This document shows positions 58,046-64,000 of a DNA stretch of 64,000 bases, one piece after another. A program made the position numbers and the translations under genes. Origin of the DNA: HGW-17 sp964516435 (GTDB lineage Bacteria > Myxococcota_A > Polyangia > HGW-17); the NCBI GenBank assembly GCA_964516435.1, contig CAZEZP010000025.1, positions 81,447 through 145,446 on the forward strand. The letters are read 5' to 3'. Below the pieces are notes generated by a model. That model did not search any database. It was not told the origin of the DNA and was given only the letters and a program-made list of their open reading frames with translations. How positions within the stretch are numbered: position 1 is the stretch's first letter; each line of letters begins with the position of its first letter.

Positions 58046-59023
58046 ATGCTGACGACTCTTGCTCTTTCCATCTTCTTCCTGGGCGCGCCCCCCGTCGATC
58101 CCTGGCTCGTTCCGCTGGTTCCCGCGGAGGATCCCTCCTACACGGCGGAATTCCAGGAAACACCTGGCGTGTGGGCCAATCGCCCGGACGAGGAATGGCT
58201 GCGCGAAATCCAGACATCGGAAATCGTATCCATCGCCTTCAACCGGGGAGGTTCCTCGATTTCCCTGCGCCTGCAGTTCGCCAACGGCGCCAGCGCCGCG
58301 TTCAAGCCGGACCAGTTCCACGAGCAGACGGTGCCGCGTTATGAAATCGCAGCCTACCGCATCAACCGGCTTCTCGGCTTGAGCCGCGTGCCGCCGGCCA
58401 CGTGGCGGGTGCTCTCCAAGAAGGAGATCTTCGACAAACTCGACAAGAACAGTCGTCCATACCGAAGGCGGCTCGAGCAGGAAACGGCCTGGCGCGAGGA
58501 TGGCACCGTGGCGGGAGAAGTTTCGGTATGGGTGCCCGTAATCCGCTACATTCCTCTGGATACGGCGGAATACCGGCGCCAGTGGGTGCGCTGGCTGATG
58601 CCGTTCGAGGTTCTGGACAGGAATTCCTACAGCCTGGCCGGTCAGATCTCCATCATGAACCTGTTCGATTTCCTCCTGAACAACCCTGACCGCTACACGG
58701 GCAACAACACAATAGCCGACGAGCGGATGCGGCACCTGTACTTCATGGACAACACGTGGTCGTTCTACCCGGCTCCCGACGGTTCCACCATCGGCCGGGT
58801 GTACCTGCGCCTGACGCGGCGCTATTCCGAACGGATGATCCGCGCCCTGCGGCGATTCGACGAATCTGCCGTGCGCAAGCACGTCCTGGATCCGTCCGCA
58901 CCGTGGGTCATAATCGAAGACAGGGAGATCGCAGCTCTGATGGCGCGGCGGGACCTGATGCTGCGTGAAATCACCCGGAACATCGCCCAGTACGGCTGGG
59001 AAAAAACGGTGGTGTTCCCATGA
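58046..59023 (+). CDS. Fam20C-like secreted kinase
   Basis: A 325-residue protein with a probable signal peptide and a Fam20C/Four-jointed-type kinase domain. ANGASAAFKPDQ supplies the nucleotide lysine (K87), RYEIAAYRINRLLGLSRVPP matches the Fam20 helix block, NPDRYTGNN holds the catalytic Asp (D215) and YFMDNTWSF the metal Asp (D235). In animals Fam20C phosphorylates secreted proteins. Bacterial members are little studied, and an export signal here suggests phosphorylation outside the cytoplasm, where ATP supply is unclear. It overlaps the next gene by four bases. Family assignment is by motif pattern. Confidence 0.75.
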   Translation: MLTTLALSIFFLGAPPVDPWLVPLVPAEDPSYTAEFQETPGVWANRPDEEWLREIQTSEIVSIAFNRGGSSISLRLQFANGASAAFKPDQFHEQTVPRYEIAAYRINRLLGLSRVPPATWRVLSKKEIFDKLDKNSRPYRRRLEQETAWREDGTVAGEVSVWVPVIRYIPLDTAEYRRQWVRWLMPFEVLDRNSYSLAGQISIMNLFDFLLNNPDRYTGNNTIADERMRHLYFMDNTWSFYPAPDGSTIGRVYLRLTRRYSERMIRALRRFDESAVRKHVLDPSAPWVIIEDREIAALMARRDLMLREITRNIAQYGWEKTVVFP

Positions 59024-60222
59024 TCCGATGTCATGTCTGCGGCCGGCCCATTCCATCCCCGGCCCGGGGCATTCCCCGGGTGGCCGGGCGCCGCGTCGTG
59101 TTCGCCTGCGGCAACGCCTGCGCGCCGCGCGTCCGGCGCGGGCATGCCTGGACGTGGCACGTGCGCATCGGACTGGCATTTCTGGTGTCTCCCTTCCGGG
59201 AAACCGCGCGCATTCTCGCGCCCATCCCGGCTGTCCGGACGGTGCCCATCGTTCTGGCGCTGATGGCCGGTGCGGTCATCTTCTCCGTGTTTCTGCGCCT
59301 CTACTCTGGTGCAGTTCCCGTGTGGTCCCCGTTCGGCGAACCGCCGGTCCCGCGATTCCCGGCGACGATGCTCATGCCTTTCGATGAAAAAACCGTTCCA
59401 GATGCCAGGGAACCCGCGCGTCCGGAGCCGGTCCTGCAGGATCCCGTCCTGGTGCGCACCCGCGCCCGCGCAGTGCTGGAAGCGAGCCTGCAGGCGGATC
59501 CGGTTTCCGTATGGGACATGGAAGCACTGGAAGTGCTGGCCATCGATGGCATGCCTTCGGCCGTTTCCCGCCTGCGTCAGATGCTGCAGGCCGACGCGGG
59601 CCCCGGGCGACGCAAGGCGGCCGCGGCGCTGGCCCGTGCGGGAGAGCGCGAAGGGCTGGATGTGCTGCGCGCCGAACTGAACTCCGCCAACCCCATGACG
59701 GCGGTACTGGCCGCCATCGAACTGGGACGGCTCGGAGACTCCCAGGCGCTGCCGGTCCTCAAGCGCTTCATGGACCGCTCGGACACGCAGATGGCGGCCT
59801 GCGAGGCGGCCCTCTTCCTCAAGTACGAACCGGCGCGCATCCGGCTCCTGCAGGAGGCGCGACAGGCCGCCCGCATGGGCGACCGTGTACGCGCGGCCCT
59901 GGCGCTGGCCCAGGCGGGAGACGAGCGGGTGAAGGACATCCTGCAGGCTGCCTTCGAGGATGGGCAGTTCCGCTACATGGCGGCGCTGGGGCTGGCGGCG
60001 CTGGGGGATGCGCGCGCCATCCCCGTGCTGCGTCTGGCGCTCGAGCACACGGCCCTGCGCCGGGAAGCCGCCGAGGCCCTGCGCCAGTTCGGCCGGACCG
60101 ACGATTACGGAATCCTGGTTCGGGACATGGATTCCCCGCATGCACCCACGCGGATTTCAGCGGCCGTCGCCGTCTACGTCCTGACGGAGCCGGCCCGCGG
60201 AAAGGGAGCGGCCCATGGCTGA
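59020..60222 (+). CDS. Membrane HEAT-repeat protein with N-terminal zinc ribbon
   Basis: A 400-residue protein. C4, C7, C30 and C34 (CHVCG and CGNAC) form a zinc-ribbon-like head, one membrane helix lies at about 72-94, and residues 140-390 form HEAT repeats (AAIELGRLGDSQALPVL, ALGLAALGDARAIPVL). HEAT surfaces bind other proteins. Its start overlaps the Fam20C-like gene (ATGA) and its end overlaps the MFS gene by 8 bp, so the three are tightly coupled and may work together. Confidence 0.78.
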   Translation: MIRCHVCGRPIPSPARGIPRVAGRRVVFACGNACAPRVRRGHAWTWHVRIGLAFLVSPFRETARILAPIPAVRTVPIVLALMAGAVIFSVFLRLYSGAVPVWSPFGEPPVPRFPATMLMPFDEKTVPDAREPARPEPVLQDPVLVRTRARAVLEASLQADPVSVWDMEALEVLAIDGMPSAVSRLRQMLQADAGPGRRKAAAALARAGEREGLDVLRAELNSANPMTAVLAAIELGRLGDSQALPVLKRFMDRSDTQMAACEAALFLKYEPARIRLLQEARQAARMGDRVRAALALAQAGDERVKDILQAAFEDGQFRYMAALGLAALGDARAIPVLRLALEHTALRREAAEALRQFGRTDDYGILVRDMDSPHAPTRISAAVAVYVLTEPARGKGAAHG

Positions 60223-61489
60223 GACCGTTCGCCTGTACTACCTGTTCCGGGGCTTGAGCTCGGCGCTGCTGTTCAAGACGTTCCTCGTCTTCTTCTACCT
60301 GGAGAACGGACTCAATTTCGCCCGCATCGGCGTGCTGCAGAGCGTGTTCGCCGCCACCGTGATCCTGCTGGAGGTACCCACGGGCATCTGGGCGGACCGC
60401 TTCGGCCGGGGCCGCATCATGGGCTATGGCGCGCTGGCCATGACGGCGGCGGCGCTGGGCTACCTGTTCTTCGACACGTTCGTCTGGTTCGCCTTCCTGG
60501 AATTCCTGCTGGCCTTCGGGCTGACCATGACGTCGGGAGCGGACTCGGCCTTCCTCTTCGATGCCCTCAAGCGCGCCGGCCAGGCGCATCAGTACACCGA
60601 TCTCGAAGGCAAGGCGGGCGCCGCCAAGCAGGTGGGCATCGCCGTATCCGCGCTGGCGGGCGGCATCCTGGCCGAATACGATCTGCGCCTGCTGTTCCCG
60701 GCCAGTGCCGCCGTGGTGTTCCTGGCCTACCTGGCCATCCGGCGCATGGACCGCTCGCTTCCGGGCGAAACCACGGGGGTCTTCCACCTCGCACCCGTCC
60801 GCTTCCGCGAAGCCGTGGATGCCATGGGCTCCCACCGGCGCATCTGGTGGATCATCTTCTATTCCGCGCTCATCTTCGTATTCATCCGCTCCTCGGACAC
60901 GCTGCTGCAGCCGGTGCTGCGGGCGCACGGCTACTCCTACTGGAAGATCGGCCTGGCCGCGGCCCTGGGTGCGCTGGCGGCCGCCGTCACTTCCCGCTAC
61001 ACGGCCGCATTCATGACGCGGATCTCCGAACGCGTGATGCTCTGGGGACTGCCCGCAGCGCTCATCGCCAGTTACGCCCTGTTCGCCACCGGCTCCGGGT
61101 GGGTCCTGATCCTCGTGTTCTTCGCCAACGTGACCGTGCAGGGCATGTATTCCCCGTTTTCCAAGACGCTGCTCAACCGCGCCATTCCGGGCTCGCGCCT
61201 GCGGGCGACGCTCCTGTCGCTCGAAAGCGCGGTCAAGCGCGTCGTGGTGGCGGCCATGATGCCCGTCATCGGCGTCATCGTGGATGCCTGGGGGCTTTCC
61301 AGGGGCATCCTCGCCTGTGCAGGCATCTCGGTGCTGGCGGGCCTGGTGCTGTGGTGGACAGCGCCCGGATCCGGAATGCCCAGGGAAGCCACTGGAGGCG
61401 AAACACCCGTACCAGTTTCGGAAAACAGCCGGACGAACGGACACGCCGCCCGTGCGGTATCACACACATACTCCGCACCGCTGAATTGA
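60215..61489 (+). CDS. MFS transporter
   Basis: A 424-residue major facilitator protein with about 12 membrane helices and the loop 2-3 signature GIWADRFGRGRIMGYG (GxxxDRxGRR type). The DUF-type neighbours do not reveal its substrate. A short hydrophilic C-terminal tail follows the last helix. It overlaps the HEAT gene by 8 bp and ends 6 bp before a secreted lipoprotein gene. Confidence 0.88.
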   Translation: MAETVRLYYLFRGLSSALLFKTFLVFFYLENGLNFARIGVLQSVFAATVILLEVPTGIWADRFGRGRIMGYGALAMTAAALGYLFFDTFVWFAFLEFLLAFGLTMTSGADSAFLFDALKRAGQAHQYTDLEGKAGAAKQVGIAVSALAGGILAEYDLRLLFPASAAVVFLAYLAIRRMDRSLPGETTGVFHLAPVRFREAVDAMGSHRRIWWIIFYSALIFVFIRSSDTLLQPVLRAHGYSYWKIGLAAALGALAAAVTSRYTAAFMTRISERVMLWGLPAALIASYALFATGSGWVLILVFFANVTVQGMYSPFSKTLLNRAIPGSRLRATLLSLESAVKRVVVAAMMPVIGVIVDAWGLSRGILACAGISVLAGLVLWWTAPGSGMPREATGGETPVPVSENSRTNGHAARAVSHTYSAPLN

Positions 61490-61495
61490 ACAATC

Positions 61496-62707
61496 ATGCA
61501 ATATTTGATAATAATATTCGAAATAATTTTATTTTTTACTATCGGATGTAAAGAGAATAAAAACATCACCCCGCCCTGCACACCCGCCTGCGAAGGTCGC
61601 TGCTGCGGGGACGACGGTTGCGGCGGCACCTGCGCCGATTCCTGTGGCCTGGGACAGACATGCGATTCCCGGACGTGCACCTGCCAGGATGAGACGTGCA
61701 TTCCACTGACCTGCGAATCCTCCGGGAAATCGTGCGGAACGTGGGAGGACGGTTGCGGCGGCTCGTTCTCCTGCCCGGACTGCCCGCAGGACATGGTCTG
61801 CAGCGACTCGGGGTCGTGCGAGCCGCGCCCGCCCGTGACCATGCGGCTTTTGCAGGCCAACATCGGCAACCTGGATCTGGCCTGCATGGGCGCTTACAAG
61901 TACAACTGCTGCCGGATCGCGGTAGAGCAGGCCATCGCCCGGAATCTGGCCGCGCTGGCCCCGGACGTGGTGACCCTGCAGGAAGTGGTGTCCACGCGCA
62001 TGTGCGCGGAAATCCAGGAAACGGACCCGGGCAAGGTGTGCCATCCGGACCATCTGATCGCCGAGCCCGCCCAGGCTCGCCGCCTGCTGGGGAGCGATTA
62101 CACCATCGCGTGCGATTCCCGACATTCCTACGAATGCGTGGGCGTGCACGTGGATTTCGGGTCGATCCCCGGCTGTCCACTGGGCGGTTTCTGCGAAACA
62201 CTGGCCGATACGGCGTCCATGCCCGAGGGCTGCGACGACGGATTTTCCGTGTCCGCCGTAACGGTTGCGCCCCACCGGGGACCGGAATTCCGGCTGGGAA
62301 ACGCGCACCCGCCCTCGGGCCCCACGGCGGCTTCCTGCCGCAGCGATCAAGTCCTGGCGCTCTTCGAGGGAAGCCCGGCCATACCGGCCCTTCTGGAACT
62401 GTACATCCCCGGCCTCGCCGCCGGAGACTTCAATCTGGACCCGTTCTCGGACAGCGATGAATCCGTGGAAACCTGGAATCATTTCGTCGGAGACGGCCGC
62501 CGCTTCCACTACCACAGCGGCCCGGCCGAGCATGTGCCGCCGTACGACACGTCGTTCTCCGTGCTGGGAAACGCCGTCTACGACCACGTGGTGAGCGATT
62601 TCGCCGACGGTGTCTGCCAGACGCTGGGGCAGGCGCCTGGCACCGAACGCCTGGACGGTGGGTCGGGCTGCGATCATGCCGCCCTGTGGTGCACCCTGAC
62701 GTTCTGA
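61496..62707 (+). CDS. Lipoprotein with Cys-rich head and EEP-fold (endonuclease/phosphatase) domain
   Basis: A 403-residue predicted lipoprotein with lipobox FTIGC at residue 18. Residues 25-112 form Cys-rich knots (CGDDGCGGTC and CGTWEDGCGGSFSC). From residue 116 there is an endonuclease/exonuclease/phosphatase domain: LLQANIGN, DVVTLQEVV with the metal Glu, AGDFNLDP with the catalytic Asp/Asn, YDHVVSD and CDHAALW with the final His. All key residues look present, so a secreted nuclease or phosphatase (phospholipase-like) is likely. The first 60 bases are strikingly AT-rich. It follows the MFS gene by 6 bp. Confidence 0.83.
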   Translation: MQYLIIIFEIILFFTIGCKENKNITPPCTPACEGRCCGDDGCGGTCADSCGLGQTCDSRTCTCQDETCIPLTCESSGKSCGTWEDGCGGSFSCPDCPQDMVCSDSGSCEPRPPVTMRLLQANIGNLDLACMGAYKYNCCRIAVEQAIARNLAALAPDVVTLQEVVSTRMCAEIQETDPGKVCHPDHLIAEPAQARRLLGSDYTIACDSRHSYECVGVHVDFGSIPGCPLGGFCETLADTASMPEGCDDGFSVSAVTVAPHRGPEFRLGNAHPPSGPTAASCRSDQVLALFEGSPAIPALLELYIPGLAAGDFNLDPFSDSDESVETWNHFVGDGRRFHYHSGPAEHVPPYDTSFSVLGNAVYDHVVSDFADGVCQTLGQAPGTERLDGGSGCDHAALWCTLTF

Positions 62708-62729
62708 TGCGAGAAACGGAGTCTTTTGC

Positions 62730-63470
62730 ATGGCACGCGATTCCGAAATTCCCGGCATGTACGACTTCAATGAAAATGGCTATGTCGTCATCCTCTCCGA
62801 GCATGCGCTGATCACCATGGTGCTGGCTTCGCTGGAAGCCTATGCCGTACGCAAACTGGGCAGTGTGATCCACCAGCAGCAACTGGAAGTCTATGGCAGC
62901 CTCTATGGCCAGCAGATCGAGATGGACGACGGGCGTACCCTGTACCGGGTGGAACTGGCCAGCCACGACACCACGTCGCGGCAGCGCTCCGACTCGGTGC
63001 ACTTCAACGAGGATGCCATCGTGCTCAAGAACGACGCGCTGGCCTCCTTCTGGCCGCATCTCGACTACCTGGGGGATTTCCATTCGCATCCTTTCGGCGA
63101 CCTGGAAGAAGCCCAGAAGAACCAGGGATATTTTTTCTCGGAGACCGACCGGGAGGGATTGGACGACGACTGGGATTTCTGGAAAGACCTGAACTACCGG
63201 CTGGGGCTCGTGGTCACCGTGGCGCCCATGCAGCGCGCACGCGCCAAGTCCAGTTGCTGGCTGGACGAGCGCAGCCGGCAGTGCATGGTACTCACGCTGG
63301 GTAATTTCCGTATCTGGATCGCCGCCTACTGCGTCTACGAGGACGAGGCCGGCAACCCCTTCTACACGCAAGACCGGGACCGCGGCGTGGAACTGTTCGC
63401 CCCATCCGTGACCGGACTCGTGGAGCACGTGGCCTTCGGACGCTTCAAGGACGGCGAGTTCTACCGCTGA
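62730..63470 (+). CDS. JAB/MPN (JAMM) metalloprotease-like protein
   Basis: A 246-residue protein with a JAMM-type pattern: VYGSLYGQQ as the early strand, GDFHSHPFGD with H118 and H120, and SETD with S137 and D140. The distance from the second His to the Asp is longer than in Rpn11-type proteins, so an insertion lies between them and activity needs testing. JAB proteins cleave isopeptide bonds or ubiquitin-like conjugates. No E1, E2 or ubiquitin-like gene is adjacent; the MoaD-like protein is 19 kb away. No signal peptide is present. Confidence 0.65.
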   Translation: MARDSEIPGMYDFNENGYVVILSEHALITMVLASLEAYAVRKLGSVIHQQQLEVYGSLYGQQIEMDDGRTLYRVELASHDTTSRQRSDSVHFNEDAIVLKNDALASFWPHLDYLGDFHSHPFGDLEEAQKNQGYFFSETDREGLDDDWDFWKDLNYRLGLVVTVAPMQRARAKSSCWLDERSRQCMVLTLGNFRIWIAAYCVYEDEAGNPFYTQDRDRGVELFAPSVTGLVEHVAFGRFKDGEFYR

Positions 63471-63679
63471 TGAATCCGAAATGCGCGAACGCGGGCATGC
63501 AGTGGTCGTTCCCACGCCTTGCGGTGCGTCCCCATGCGCGCACACGGCGGATTCGACGGCATGCCCGGGCGACGGCCGGCTGTGGACAGATCTGGCACGC
63601 ACATTGGCCTTCATTGGAAAAAACCTTGCCGGATTCACGGATTGTGGTAAACCGGTGGCAACGGAAAGGATGGTGCGCC

Positions 63680-64000
63680 ATGAAGACCCTTCTCGCCCTC
63701 GCCTTCCTGCTCGCCTTTGTCACAGCCTGCAACGTGGGAAGTTCCAGCAAAACCAATAATGCGAATAACACGAACAACACGAACAACACAAATAACACCA
63801 ATAACACCAATAACACCAATAACACCAATAACACCAATAACACTAATAACACTAATAACACAAACAACACCAACAACATCAACAATCAGCAGCCCCAACT
63901 GGTCTCCTTCCAGGATTCCGGCTGCAAGAACCAGAAATCCATCGACTTCGGCATCTTCGATGGCTTCGAGTGCATCGTCTGGTCCTACGACGGCACCGGC
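63680..64000 (+). CDS. Asn-stalk lipoprotein, 3' truncated by the window end
   Basis: A frame that starts at ATG 63680 (ribosome site GGAAAGGATGG) and stays open to the end of the window, giving 107 residues. The lipobox FVTAC is at residue 17, followed by an Asn-Asn-Thr stalk of about 45 residues and then a globular start (SFQDSGCKNQKS, DFGIFDGFECIV). The N-terminal plan matches the lipoprotein at 48926-50221. The folded part lies outside the window, so function is unknown. The 209-base gap before it holds nothing recognisable. Confidence 0.85.
   Translation, partial: MKTLLALAFLLAFVTACNVGSSSKTNNANNTNNTNNTNNTNNTNNTNNTNNTNNTNNTNNTNNTNNINNQQPQLVSFQDSGCKNQKSIDFGIFDGFECIVWSYDGTG
63755..63886 (+). 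repeat. Asn-Asn-Thr codon repeat
   Basis: About fourteen 9-base units (mostly AATAACACC or close variants) encode the Asn-rich stalk. Such simple repeats can change length by slippage without changing frame, because the unit is nine bases. Confidence 0.9.

Noticed and set aside
63755..63886. Possible microsatellite outside genes
   Set aside because: The 9-base units are in frame after a clear lipoprotein signal sequence and ribosome site.

Overview
The window reads as chromosomal DNA of a GC-rich, anaerobic or microaerophilic member of the Myxococcota. The clearest pointers are a secreted metalloprotease ending in a MYXO-CTERM-like tail, many Cys-rich-repeat lipoproteins, a GYF/AgmX-type protein with a kinase-like head, and a class I lysyl-tRNA synthetase. 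An anaerobic lifestyle is suggested by superoxide reductase, ferritin, a flavodiiron protein and a 2-oxoacid:ferredoxin oxidoreductase. No insertion sequence, prophage or CRISPR array was seen, and no gene-free stretch exceeds about 300 bases.

Layout. 1-3143 (+): an AT-richer probable defence module of TPR (TRAFs-binding-like), SLOG and membrane TIR proteins. 3174-7106 (-): a SAM-NACHT-HEAT STAND protein broken by frameshifts, including a 16-bp tandem duplication. 7301-16142 (+): a four-gene set of VWA protein, tubulin/FtsZ-like GTPase, large membrane protein and membrane transglutaminase. 16249-22118: a Sel1-like lipoprotein, rpsT with tRNA-Thr, and a minus-strand group of Ser/Thr kinase, NagZ, ROK kinase and a small Cys protein. 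22272-25057 (+): an ArsR-controlled thiol-redox operon. 25082-32065: a small lipoprotein, lysK, a Lon-like protease domain fused to a helical repeat region, an outer-membrane barrel and a Cys-repeat lipoprotein. 32139-39716 (-): a pseudokinase-GYF-AgmX protein, a GldA/GldFG-like ABC system, a DUF4340 protein, pyrF and rlmB. 39920-43195 (+): an SGNH-like protein and a TonB-dependent receptor. 43241-46090 (-): an Rrf2-controlled oxygen-detoxification operon. 46178-48725 (-): korAB. 48926-57794 (-): cell-surface lipoproteins, an M4 protease and molybdenum-cofactor genes. 58046-64000 (+): a Fam20C-like secreted kinase, a HEAT protein and an MFS transporter, then a secreted EEP-fold lipoprotein, a JAMM-domain protein and the start of another lipoprotein.

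Most promising for novelty are the TPR/SLOG/TIR module beside a broken SAM-STAND gene, the VWA/tubulin/transglutaminase membrane module, the secreted Fam20C-like kinase operon, and the stand-alone Lon-like protease. All functions are read from sequence motifs by eye; no database search was run.
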